A stretch of DNA of 64,000 nt, from assembly GCA_032622095.1 (NCBI GenBank), contig CP136067.1, forward strand, positions 91,440,707-91,504,706, in the 5' to 3' direction. Shown in pieces: positions 24,426 through 35,566 of the stretch (its first letter is position 1; each line of letters starts with the position of its first letter). A program made the translations under genes and the position numbers. The notes beneath the pieces are model-generated. The model searched no databases, was not told where the DNA came from, and saw only the letters and a program-made list of their open reading frames with translations. The DNA is from Siphonodentalium dalli (Eukaryota; Mollusca; Scaphopoda; Gadilida; Siphonodentaliidae).

Positions 24426-25084
24426 AATGTGACCCGACTTCGTCCGGGCTTTGACCTTGAATTGTCTATTTTAAAGGCCAAGGTCAAGTGGGGTCACGAT
24501 TTGACCCGTCCAAAACACAGTGCCCGAACAAAAGTGCCCGACAAAAGTACCCGTCGAAATCCATCCGGTTTTACCCGATTTGACCTTGAATTGACCATTT
24601 TGAAGGTCAAGGTCAGGTGGACCAACACCCCAAAAATGGTGGAAATCGGCCCAGCGGATACCGGGAAATCGGCCCAGCGGATACCGAGATACCCTATGCA
24701 TCAAATTTCGTCCGTAAAAATCCGCCAGTTTAACCCGATTTGATTTCCACTGAAGTATATAAACGCGCCTCATATACACACGCTCATTAATTATCAAGTT
24801 TCAACGTAAAGATAAATTACCATCGGTGCCCGAGATATCGCCAAGACGTCTGAAACAGTCAAATGCATCGGCCGGAGAAGAGTTAACGTGATCTAACTTT
24901 ATGACCTCTAACGACGTCATAGAAGTTACGCATTGTTTTTACCCTGATAGAAGATCGTACCACTTCTTCTTAATAATTGAGGCAGATAACTAAAACGGAT
25001 ACATACATATTATATATCGTTGGAAAGAGGAAACACGAAAGATTCTCATAGTGTCATTATTATGACTGGCATGTTATTATTCGC
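24426..25084. repeat. Dispersed repeat with 'aaggtcaaggtcaggtgg' units; no gene
   Basis: Two related units (gaccttgaattg...aaggtcaaggtca near 24450-24490 and 24580-24620) and a tandem 'aaatcggcccagcggatacc' pair (24644-24685) mark a dispersed invertebrate repeat. Nothing gene-like follows up to the start of duplication copy 2. Confidence 0.55.
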
Positions 25085-25840
25085 GCTGTTTCGGATCGAT
25101 TTGTAAGCACCGAACTGAAATATATTAGCGCAAAACGGCGTAAAAACAGATTTGACCTCGGCACGTGAAAAGTTGACCTCGCACGGACAAATTAATAGGC
25201 CTATGTTAGTCCTGACCCGAAAATACCCCCACATACCAAGTTTCATCGAAATCGGCTTTGACATTTTCGAGTCCATCGATTACTGACAGACAGACAGATA
25301 CACACACACACACACACAGATCTTTCAAAATATATAATAGATACACATACAACATACATACACACACACATATACATATATACACATATAAATGTGGACA
25401 GGGCAAGCACACACAAGCAAACTTGCACGCAAACGATCATATAACAATTCACTGCATGTATAAGGACGTACATACGAGTATTCACACTCAGATGCAAACT
25501 TTCATTTAATCACAAGTTTTCCTGGCGTGTGTTTAATTTCAGTTGGTATTGACACGAATATGTCTGAGTCTATCTGGAGACAATATCAATGATCCAACTT
25601 TGGAGCGAGGTACTTACCCGATGTGACAAACGAAGGTCCCCCATGGTGTGGGGCCACTTTATTTGCACATCAGATAATGTATCTCTAAGAAGTTGAACAG
25701 GTGATGCTTAAATTGTGGTTGTAGAGTGTTTCGCAAATTGATTGTCAACAAATATATAATTATATGCTTGAAGGTTGTTATTTACAGAATGTGCCAAGCA
25801 AATTAGCGTTACAACTATATGGATAATAAAGGCGCACATG

Positions 25841-26674
25841 TTAAGGATTGACAAGTAGATAGCTATCTACGACGAGATTGATCTCCTTTGTATACTGGGA
25901 CCACATCCCGTAGGAATTCCTCACCACGAAGAGCGAAAACTCGTTCAGGTTGAGTATTTGTCTCCTGATATCGTCAGACAGGATAGAAAGAAATACCATC
26001 ACTTGGTCCTTTTGTGTGAGAGCATCAATGAATAAAAAACATGGTATGCCGAAAATGTCAATTAACGAAAACCACATTTGGATTCTAGACTCTGAAGTCG
26101 AAGAACAATCCAGTAAGGCATGCTCAACAATATCAACATAAACTTTGTCACACAGTTTGCAATGTCCGCATTCTGGGGAGGTACGTGTATGCATGGCCAG
26201 AAGCTTCGCAGCAAGCAAGAATTTATGTTTTTCCTGTGGATGTGATCTACAAGATCTCCAAAGAATAGATTTTGACATTATATTATGATTTTGTGCGAAC
26301 GTTGTTAGTGATTCAGAGCTTCTCATGCGCTCTTCACATTCACGATTTTGTATATCGTTAATATGTTGTGTGGTGATTGTTTTCCATTCACCTTTGGATG
26401 GGAAATTTCCCTGTGTGGCGTAGTTGTGAAGATATGAATATAAATTATACCGTTTTAGTATGGATATAACATCGTTGATAAAAGAAGATTCATCAGTTGA
26501 CGTTTGCGAAAGGTGGTCGGCCAATCGTGAGGAGACGATTTCTTGAGACGATTTTCCTTGCGTCATTATACAGAGGTTCCCCCAAAAACATAGTTTTCGT
26601 TTATCAACAATCGATGACAAGGAACCTGTTCCAAGGAGAGATTGGACGACATCAGTTCGGGATCTTGTGGGCAA
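25841..26674 (-). pseudogene. LINE C-terminal zinc-knuckle domain, copy 2
   Basis: Counterpart of 756-1589, in phase with the preceding block after the shared TGA, with the same C-x2-C-x2-C-x9-H-x4-C cluster. Confidence 0.82.
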
Positions 26675-27340
26675 TCATTGGGTGCGTTTGAGGCAGAACC
26701 TATGTGCTCGCTCCAGAGATGTCAAATTGGTCTCACTGAGCCCACACATTAGTTCTGTCCCATAAAGACTTTTGGGAAAAACAACCGAAGAAAATAGTGT
26801 AAGGCAGCTGAGTGGGGTATTCCCACCAGCATACATACCGGCGTTACTTAACATGAGATAGACTGATCTAATTTTCTCACATATGTGACTGGAGAGCTTG
26901 CTAGCATGTGACTCACGATGTAAAGGTATGCCAAGGTGTGTAATTTTTTCAGATTCGGATATCGGTTTGTCGTTGAGGATCCACGTATTTATCGTGCGAT
27001 TTCTAGCATTAAAATTTGTTTCATTGAACACGACCACCTTACATTTGTCCTGGTTATAACAAAATCGCCATTTCCGGCTATACTCTCCACATACGTTGCA
27101 CAACTGTTGTACACCGGTTGCTGTCAGAGACAAAAGCGTCATGTCGTCAGCTTGTGTTGGTGCTACACAGTTTATGGAATTCAATCGCAAGCCATGAGGA
27201 TTTGAAAATAGGTCAGCCAATAGGTCATCAATGAACAGCATGTATAAAAGAGGGGCTAATATCCTTCCTTGTCTTGTTCCTTGGTTTATGGGGATCAGTT
27301 TGGAAGTTAAATTATTAAAGCGGACAGCGTTGTAGACCAC
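26675..27340 (-). pseudogene. LINE reverse transcriptase motifs B-D, copy 2
   Basis: Counterpart of 1590-2255: NQGTRQGRILAPLLY, QADDMTLLS and HLGIPLHRE. Ends at the same TGA as copy 1. Confidence 0.87.
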
Positions 27341-27524
27341 AAAGGAGAGTTTTGATAATGTGCCATATTTTACCGCAGAAACCTCTCTGGAGTAATTTGA
27401 ACAACAATCCGTTTATCCACACTGTATCAAACGCTTTACGTGCGTCGAGAAAGCAAGCATAAATGGGGCTGTGTAGCTCTTTGGTATATGATATACATTC
27501 ACTGATTATGTAGGAAGAGTGCAT
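27315..27524 (-). pseudogene. LINE reverse transcriptase motif A block, copy 2
   Basis: Counterpart of 2230-2439, with FLDARKAFDTVW. Isolated by frameshifts on both sides. Confidence 0.85.
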
Positions 27525-27561
27525 GCTGCTTACCCCTGTCTGAAATCCATGCTGTAGGGAG

Positions 27562-28398
27562 TTAACTTGGATAAGATGTGGGGCATGAGATTCCAGACGA
27601 TGAAATATGATTTTTTTCGAGAATCTTATAGAGGATAGGAAGCAAAGTTATAGCTCTGTAGTTATCAAATTTCGTCTTTGTTTTGCTGCCCCCTTTGTAC
27701 AGTGGCACCATGACTCCGATTTTCGCCTGTGATGGTATGTGATTGAATTTCAACATTTTGGTGAACATGTGGGCGATAGTATGTAAGATATACTCACCTC
27801 CATATAAAATGTGCTCATATGATATGGAGTCATGACCTGGGGCTTTCCCTTTGCTTACTGATCTGAGTACATTTTCAAGTTCATCAGACTTAACATCGTA
27901 GCATAAAAGTGAATCAAGATTACCTGACAAATCATTGTGGTCCCGGGATACTATAGCATTAACGTTTTCAAAGTGGGATTTGTCAAAGGTTCCACTTTGA
28001 AGAGGTGAGTAAAGAATTTCGTAATATGCTGCCCATGCTTCTATCACTTCAGGGGGATCACGGAGTGTCTTGGCGTCTACTTCGAATAGATGTTGGGCGG
28101 GTGCCTTTCTCCGTGCTTTATGAGCATTAAAGGCTCGAAAAAAATTGTCCATGTCTGTTTCAGCAAGGGTGTCAAGTCTTTCGTCGGCTTTTCTGAGAAA
28201 CTGTTCATTGGCCCTTCGGTATTCACGTCGAAAGAGGCATTTTGCGTCTTTGTAATTTCGATATACAATGTGAGTGTCATCGCGTGGACTGTCTGCTTCC
28301 AGCCAAATGCGCCGATACGAAGTCATTGTTTTGTGCAGTTCATTCAAATGTTCGTGCCAAAATGGCTTGAGATGGCGATTAAATTTCTTCGGGGCCAC
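27562..28398 (-). pseudogene. LINE reverse transcriptase, N-terminal block, copy 2
   Basis: Counterpart of 2477-3313, with KGKAPGHDSIS and PLYKGGSKTKTKFDNYRAI. Frameshifted against the motif A block, as in copy 1. Confidence 0.87.
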
Positions 28399-28667
28399 AA
28401 ACAGTTGTGAAGACTCTTTTAGGCTGAGTGTAACATCGTCATAAAATTTGTCTAAATCTCGTGTACTTTTAATTGCAAACGTGTGATTGATAAAGCCACA
28501 GATCCTCGTTTGAAGAGGAGAGCTTTTTTCAGTTCGGCCTGGCTGGGTTTACACTTGTCGGTGACGATTCTATTTCCGCCTCATATGATATGCACATGTG
28601 GATTGGACGGTGATTTGACACATTGGAAGAGTTATCCAAAATTTTAACGCTGGCTATTCTGCGTGTA

Positions 28668-28850
28668 TCAGAAATTGGAATCTATAATATGATCTATAAT
28701 TGTCCCGTGGTTACCACCAGCAGCTACAAATGTAAAGCGTCTGCAGACGGGTTTACTGTTGACAGATTGTATTTTGCATGAGTCGATAAATTTTGAAAAT
28801 GAATTGTTTCTAGCATCGTTTTTTTCCAAGTTACCATTGAAATCTCCCAT
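28668..28850 (-). pseudogene. LINE endonuclease fragment, copy 2 (further shortened)
   Basis: Starts with GDFNGNLE as in copy 1, but an extra base near 28682 (ctataa in place of caga) puts the following SNHRPI segment out of frame. This is one of the few differences between the two duplicated blocks. Confidence 0.8.
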
Positions 28851-29406
28851 GATAATCTCGAGAAGTGTAGCAGTGAAAGTTTTTTCTGAATGAAACTTAA
28901 ATTTACCTCGACATTCTGAATGCGCTCGACTAATATGTGTTTTTCTCTCGAGAACAGACTATCTGAATTTTCTCTGAACTCCTGTTGCAGCCTAACTGGG
29001 CATTACCTATCATTTACGTCTTCCATTGGTTGGTATAACTTCTAAACTAAATTGACTACTTTTATCTAATTGGACTAGCCCTGGTATGGAAAACTCTAAC
29101 TGTTATAGCCCGATGTGCGGTTTACTGCCCGCAGCGGGTATTATAGGATGACCAGCGTGATAAAGGTAACGATCATAATTCCAGACAGCTGCCTTTACTT
29201 TATTTGAGCAATCAAATGACCAATACCACAAGTATACTCAATATTAATCCCACCTCTCGCCATTTCCGTGTCTGGTGTGATCATATGCTCGCAAATAAGA
29301 TTTATACGGCGAGTAAGACAAGGAGCTAAAGCGTGCACCGCCCAGTTGCATATACAGTTGTGCCCTTCGATAATGTGGTATAATTAGTCAAGATAATTCG
29401 CACTAA

Positions 29407-29706
29407 TTTAAAGGGGTACTGTACACTAAATCCGACAATTTATGGAAACTTCTCCTTTTATACTCAACAGAATATATGCAACAAACGAATGAATTTGAGC
29501 CATGAATTATTGCAAAATACACTATTTGCTCTATGAACGTTGCAAAAAATTATGGTAATTATAATGGAAATGAATATATAGATCACACAAGTGTATTTTG
29601 CACCAATCCATGGCTCAAATTAATTAATTTGTTGCATATATTCTGTTGAGTATAAAAGGAGATGGTCCCATAAATGGTCGAATTTAATGTATAGTACCCC
29701 TTTAAA
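29407..29706. mobile_element. MITE with long inverted repeats, copy 2
   Basis: Counterpart of 4321-4608 but 12 bp longer (cccataaatggt near its right end). TTTAAAGGGGTACT ends and TAA flanks. Confidence 0.85.
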
Positions 29707-29752
29707 TAATTAGCGATATTATACAACTTGTATAGTATGCCTAAATATGCCT

Positions 29753-30154
29753 CTATACATGTGAACAGTGCGAAGGCAAAGATGAATTGTGAGTCGTGGT
29801 GAGTGATCTCGTAGGTATGTGATGGACCCTATATATTATCATCAGCCATGCATGTGCCGAAACCATACTGGAAGGAATAGTCAGTAGGGAGGCCGTGCTA
29901 TGCTGTTCGTTGTGTGTATTGTGTTTTGTGGGTAGCGAATGTAGTAAGACAAATTGCGGCCGTATAAACCCTATTAAATAGTCAGCATTGATACCAATAA
30001 AACATCTATAAACATATTTGGCAAAGTTATTTTTTAAATATCGGAATTTGGTAATACTGTACGTGCATATAAGGCCATAAGAAAGTACGTCACACGTTTG
30101 TCTAGATTTAGCAAAAACCGCAGCGGAATGTGAAAGAAGCAAGAATAACATCAT
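29753..30154 (-). other. Open frame with signal-peptide-like start, copy 2
   Basis: Identical in translation to 4655-5056. Conservation here only reflects the recent duplication and is no evidence of function. Confidence 0.2.
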
Positions 30155-33100
30155 GATTCAAGCCGCCACACACACGCCTTTAATTGACCAATACATATCG
30201 CATATATACTCTCTTCTATTTCCGACTATTACTCCCTTTCACATGTGAATGTTAATACACTGTAATGGTCCAGTTTTCAGTACTTCACATTTCGGAAGTG
30301 ACAGATGTCCTGGCCGGGCATGCCAGCACAATTCAAGTGAACCATACAACATATCATCATGAAAATAGTGAACTTAAATCCGCTATTCCGTTGAATGGCA
30401 TCGGCCACAGTGAAAACACATTACCAACGTCATATGTTTGTACATAACCTATTGTTAAAATAGTGGCATGCTCGACTTATTTCGTTTTGAATAATGAACT
30501 CAATTCTACCTCCAAATAGGTTATCGTGATCCGTGCGAACACGCTGATATGCACTTGCCATAATCCACCAGTGACTTCACTATTTGGTTGTATGTTGTGT
30601 CGGTTGCAGCAGTGCAGTCAACGTGTGCGTTTCTGCTACTCAGTGTGGCAGATATATCACTCACTATACGTGGTATAATCGAACCATGTATGGAATAAAC
30701 ACTTAAAAATACCCTGCCAGATCTGACACCATAACACCATAATATCCATGCGTTCTACACCTGAGAAATAACTCGATCGAACTCATCGGTCACTAACATG
30801 AGGTTTTAGTGGCCAGATATTGACTTTTAAAATATTGTATCATGTTTTGATTTGGTGTCAGTCAGCCAAGGAAACACTCAAAAGATAGCTGCTACCGTCC
30901 AGAACTGTTCGTTCTCTCGAAACCCCGCACATTATCTGCTTACAATATAATTTGCTTTAGGTCGACAATCTGCTCAGAATCGCCCCATTTTGAGTCGATA
31001 ATTAGTCACATTGAGTCGATTTTTAGTCACATTATCGAATCATAATGACTTCGTTGTAGGTTCATGATGAGTGGACAATGACACATCACGACTAATCGGG
31101 TGTATGTTCACACAATGTGTTTGCAATGTGGCCCTCGCTATAAAACGGAATAACGGATACGAGTGAGCCATTGTCTGCTTAATTTATAATCCAAAATAAT
31201 CCAATATGAACCTATATGCACATTAAAATTATGTCGACTATGTGCGTATTTGCGTGAAGTTACGTTGTACGTCGCCCAAAAGCGGCAGATAATAAATAGT
31301 TATAAATTATGATATTTTGTGATCCGTTAGGACGTATTGGTGATGGGCAATTTTGTGGATATCGATGATGCCTGTTATACACGTACGTATGGTGATGGTT
31401 GTAAATAGTTGTTAATGTTATTGTACCTGGTAAGCAGAATATTGCATCAGGAAATGATGGACTCATTGGTTTGAAACCTGTGGATCTTTAGTAAAATTAT
31501 AATTTTCTTCGACATATCTCCATGTTACCTCCAATTCACATATACCAGGTCAGACACATACCGCTTTAAACTATTATAGTTATATTTACAAGTATAGCTA
31601 ACTGTGGATAATGCAATTTTGTCATTTTGATAAAACAAATTTTGATAAGACATATTTTGACAGAACAGATTTTGACAAAATCCAAAATCATATTTCACAA
31701 AAAAATGGTTGAAAATCAGTGTCGCAGTAATGCGGTACCATGTTCAAATATATATTTTTTTTTGCGACAAAATAACATTTCTCGACCCGTGCGAATGATA
31801 AACCGTGACGACACATAACGAGGAAGTCAATTAACGTTGCATTGGTTCATGTTGCTTATAACAGCGTGGATCCTGGATCCAAGGCCAATATATAAGGGCT
31901 TATACATGTATGTAGTGGTCTGGTTCATGGACTATACATATCCTACGTCCATAGTCTATATGTAAGGTCATGGGTCCTATGACTATGTATGTGCCTGTGT
32001 CCTAACCTAACAATTGTAGGCTATGTCCATGACTAACATATTGGTGACTGGTCCTATGTTCTTCAGATATAGTATAGTGTGTCCGTGACTTACATTATAC
32101 ATCTAGCTGTGTGGGTGTTTCGCTTATATAACTATTATGGTCATGTCTCATATTAAACATATAAGCAACAAGTGTTCAACTCTCATTTTGAATTCCCGAT
32201 AACTGAACTGGTAGTGGAGCACAACGGATAATTGTACCCATATGAAAACCAAATTTGTAGCACATTCTTGGTTAGGCTCAAACTAACAACATTTATAACT
32301 GTTTTCGCCATAACAAACGAGTTTAGTTAAAATTACTATAAGGGTGTGTTTACATTGCTGTAGATATGTATACAGTTCTACACGCACACTAGTGTAAACC
32401 GGTTGATATAGAAATGCGCACAGAAAGAAAACGGTATTCGTTCGTGAGCAAATATCGTGTCCGTTTTTAGTCACGGTCAACACCGAGGCGTTGCGATAGG
32501 CACATCTGACTTGATTAATTGTTACTCGGGCTTGGCGGGTGTGCTTATTCTTTATTTGTCATTTCAACCCAAGTATTTCTGACTGTGTAAGCGAGAACCT
32601 GTGTGCTGGTGCGTGTGGTGACAAAATAAATGCGTGTGGTGCGAATATTGAACACTGGATACTTAAAGTATATCTTATTAATAGCTAATATATACAGTAT
32701 ATCTTATTAATAGCTGTACCTTAGTACACTCAGTGAACAACAGGGCGACCGCAAAAGCATAGCATAACAAGGCCGCTATCACTGACGTCGACTAGCGCAG
32801 CATAGCATCTGGGTCATGTTGTTATTATATTCTCACAAAGTTGTGATTAGATGGGAAATTCCGCACATTTCTGTGATAGGGGTCGTATATGAAGTAGCCA
32901 TATTTATATTTGTGTAAACTGTTGTTTATTGTGTATTCTATGTGATTTGTTCTCATGCGACTTTCATTTTTTCTTCGAAATATTACCAACTGATCTAAGA
33001 GTAAACTGCTTCGATCTGCTGATAGTTGATTATTTGTTTTTGTCTGGCCTAAACTGACACGACTCATAGTTAATTGTCAATTACCAGAGTACTGATTATC

Positions 33101-33613
33101 GCGCGTTAACTATCAGTAATCATGTTGTGATCACAATAATCTGCGACACGTGACTTCACACATATCTGTATGCAGATATACAGCAATGTAAACATTCCCT
33201 AAATCAGATATGTGTGCATTTTTGTATTTCGGGTATGACCCTGGCAAAATTTACCACTCATATACGTAAGAATGATATGGTATTTTTTATCCAGCTTAAC
33301 ATTAACACTTATTATAATTTGTTTCAACATAAAAGTGCTACTTGGTGTAGTTTAGTTTGTTAAAGCTACCATAATATCAGTCATATGTGCATTTTTAGAT
33401 TTTGGTTGTGTCCGCAGCAACAGTCGCCCAACCTGTAAGTAAGAAATATGGTAATATGTCACTCAGGTCAAAACTGACAACTTATAATTATTTTCACCAT
33501 AAAAATGCTACACGATAAAGTTTAGGTTGTTAGAACTCACCTCGTATCAGTCATATGCATTACATCGATGTCGGGTAGTTGCCTATCAACTTGCTAAGAC
33601 GGGCCTGTCGCGG
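30155..33613. other. No gene seen (copy of 5057-8516)
   Basis: Same gene-free content as the end of copy 1. A T-run difference near 31750 opens a short plus-strand frame (31627-31818) that copy 1 lacks, which shows how little weight such frames carry. Confidence 0.55.
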
Positions 33614-34379
33614 ATGTCGCCCCATGTTATAATGGGCAGTAGCGTATAAGGAACACATGTGCCAAGTTTCATTTTTTATCACCTTTTTCACATTTGTGGT
33701 GTTTTCTCCGACAAGCGCGTGAACTAGTGGAAGAGCAAAATGTAACAGGGTCGACGAGAGTCAGTTTTAGAGGCGGTAGGTTTATGGTTTTACAAGTAGT
33801 GGCCACTTATCATTGGTATAATCGCTAATTCCGCATATTGTAGTGAAGGATTGATGTGTGTGCAGTTTTTAAACCGAATTGCTCGCTCCTTCGTAATGAG
33901 AAGACCGAGAAATATGACGTCGAATACGACATTTTGTCTGAATAAATCGTCATATTTTGGGTCATTATGTTATTTTATATCCATATCTGCGAAATACTTT
34001 CAAACCCCCCTTGTTTAATTTGTATCTCTGGTTCGAGAATTATGTATTTAACAATATTGAGTACATTTGGCATATATTTAGGCTGAAAATTTGTAATATC
34101 ATCCCATTATTCCAATGATTGTGAAATATTAAAGTTTTTTTTTTCTACACAAACTGTTCTACATGGAAAAAAATGAAATAACTCAGAAAGCTCAACTCGG
34201 ATTTTAGGGGACTATTCGTGAATACATCCGCGATGTTATGGCCTAAATAATATAAAAGACATCAACTTTCCCCGATTAATGTCCTTAATTTCCACTTTCA
34301 CGTCTATTGTGCCTGTGCTAACTGTATGACCTTTGATTGAACGACAAACTTGAGTAATATCACATTCTCTCACTCTCGC
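33614..34379. other. No gene seen
   Basis: Unique AT-rich sequence after the duplication boundary. It contains a poly-T run near 34135-34144 but no recognisable gene. Confidence 0.5.
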
Positions 34380-34625
34380 TCTATCTATCTCTCTATTGCT
34401 CTACGTCTACATGTCTGAATATGAAGACATGGTTATGGGCCAATGTTTGAGCACTACACAAATATTCATACAGCCACCAATGACCTTTAGTTGAACAATA
34501 CAAATTCAGTAATAGCACATCTATCTATCGCTGTGTCTCTATGTCTGCATGGTTATGGTCCAATGTTTGAGCACTACACACATCTTAAGTGTGATGTACT
34601 GCCGAGTTAAAGGCACGTGAGGCCT
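34380..34625 (-). pseudogene. Degenerate 3' ends of C-type lectin last exons (two tandem fragments)
   Basis: Two stretches (about 34430-34500 and 34545-34620) resemble each other and the end of the lectin exon at 35285-35360 through 'catggttatggtccaatgtttgagcactacaca'. The second also matches 'gtactgccga', which on the minus strand encodes the RQYI part of the lectin C-terminus. The rest of the lectin fold is absent. They look like relics of neighbouring lectin genes. Confidence 0.5.
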
Positions 34626-34819
34626 TAGTTGTCGAAAATATTCATATTTGTTCTAATCACTGTAAACAGAAAAAAAATAAAACGCATACAGTTTCGTTCA
34701 TATATACCATGACCATCACGTAAACATCATGTTATCATAAAGACTTACTATATTTTACCTAAGCAAGAGCCTGATTGTGTTACAGAAGACAGCACAATGG
34801 TACTGGCTAATCACACACA

Positions 34820-34885
34820 AATGGCATAAACGCTCTTTATTAGATCCATATCAGGAATTCACCAACAAAGAACGCTCTTTATGTT
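34820..34885. promoter_or_regulatory. Two AACGCTCTTTAT motifs
   Basis: ataaacgctctttatta (34827-34843) and gaacgctctttatgt (34869-34883). The same core recurs many times in the palindromic element and at 59.6 kb. The reverse complement carries AATAAAGAGCGTT, so a poly(A)-signal role is possible. Confidence 0.35.
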
Positions 34886-34909
34886 TACCATCATAATATA
34901 AACAAACAC

Positions 34910-35105
34910 CAGAAAAGTAACTTTTTATGCTTTTGTTTACATAACAATGGTCAAACATTTGACGATAACATACTGATTATGCGATATTTCTTATTTGTAT
35001 ACGGATAAAGTCTACATTTTGATGTTCTTTCTGTTTGTGGCGGTTTTTGACGGGTGGAAATATTTCACAGGATACCCACCGCCAAGGCCAACCGTACCTT
35101 TAAAT
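34910..35105 (+). repeat. Hydrophobic-anchor repeat, copy C
   Basis: gtttacataaca...ttgacgataacatactg...ctacattttgatgttctttctgtttgtggcggttttt aligns with copies A and B near 21 kb. The frame VYILMFFLFVAVFDGW preserves the hydrophobic character. It ends at 'cctttaaa', where sequence resembling a lectin exon (35105-35155) begins. Confidence 0.45.
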
Positions 35106-35155
35106 AGCAAGGTGCGTCAGCAAATTTGGAGGACCACTAGACCCGGATTGATAAC
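35105..35155 (-). pseudogene. Fragment of a C-type lectin last exon
   Basis: On the minus strand this encodes SKFADAPC, matching KFADAPC of the lectin exon at 35322-35566, and its DNA (gcaaggtgcgtcagcaaatttggagga) parallels 35360-35386. It is cut off by the anchor-like repeat immediately to its left. Confidence 0.55.
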
Positions 35156-35321
35156 TGTAGTAATGATAGATTCAGGTATTCATACCGCCAACAACGACGT
35201 TTAATTGAACAATAGCATTGAGTAACATCATATTCTCTCACTTTCTCACTCTTTCTCTCTCTGTCTATGTCTGTATGCAGGTCTGATTGTGGAGCCATGG
35301 TTATGGTCCAATGGTTGAGGA

Positions 35322-35566
35322 CTACACAAATCTGAAGTGACATATGTACTGCCGAGGGTAATCGCAAGGAGCATCAGCAAATTTGAAGGACTGATCAGTC
35401 AGTGGATTGTAATGCCAGAGTCCACCGCAGTCTCCGTCGCCATTTGGTTGTCCATCGTGCCAGATCAAGTCTGTTGCTGCTGCTGTGTTGTCACTGTGTT
35501 TCCACACGCCCCCTTCCTTCATCACGCCGACCCAGAATATCCCGAAAGTCAGCGGCCTCAGTAGAC
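35322..35566 (-). CDS. C-type lectin exon 3 (C-terminal half of the domain)
   Basis: Acceptor tacgtttag, then FWVGVMKEGGVWKHSDN, IWHDGQPNGDGDCGGLW and KFADAPCDYPRQYICHF, ending in TAG at 35322-35324. The sugar-site triplet is QPN, between the usual EPN (mannose-type) and QPD (galactose-type). The later WND-type motif is replaced by FAD. Sugar specificity therefore cannot be predicted. Confidence 0.85.

Larger units (their letters stand above)
25841..28852 (-). mobile_element. 5'-truncated, decayed LINE, copy 2
   Basis: Same element and same truncation point as 756-3767, carried along in the duplicated segment. Blocks: endonuclease 28668-28850, RT start 27562-28398, motif A 27315-27524, motifs B-D 26675-27340, zinc-knuckle tail 25841-26674. 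It shares the in-frame TGA (26675-26677) and the frameshifts of copy 1. It differs by a few substitutions (for example Thr to Lys in GTFDxSHFEN) and an extra base in the endonuclease. Confidence 0.9.
25085..33613 (+). repeat. 8.5-kb direct duplication, copy 2
   Basis: Near-identical to 1-8516, with an offset rising from 25085 to 25097 through small indels. The right limit is exactly the same motif (gacgggcctgtcgcgg), after which unrelated sequence starts. It contains the second LINE copy, the second MITE and the same gene-free tail, including the ~180-bp degenerate tandem repeat at about 33190-33580. Confidence 0.93.

Noticed and set aside
1-33613. Interpreting the two 8.5-kb copies as terminal repeats of one 33-kb LTR-like element
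   Set aside because: No TG...CA ends, primer-binding site or gag-pol lies between them, and each copy contains its own dead LINE and MITE. A segmental duplication fits better.
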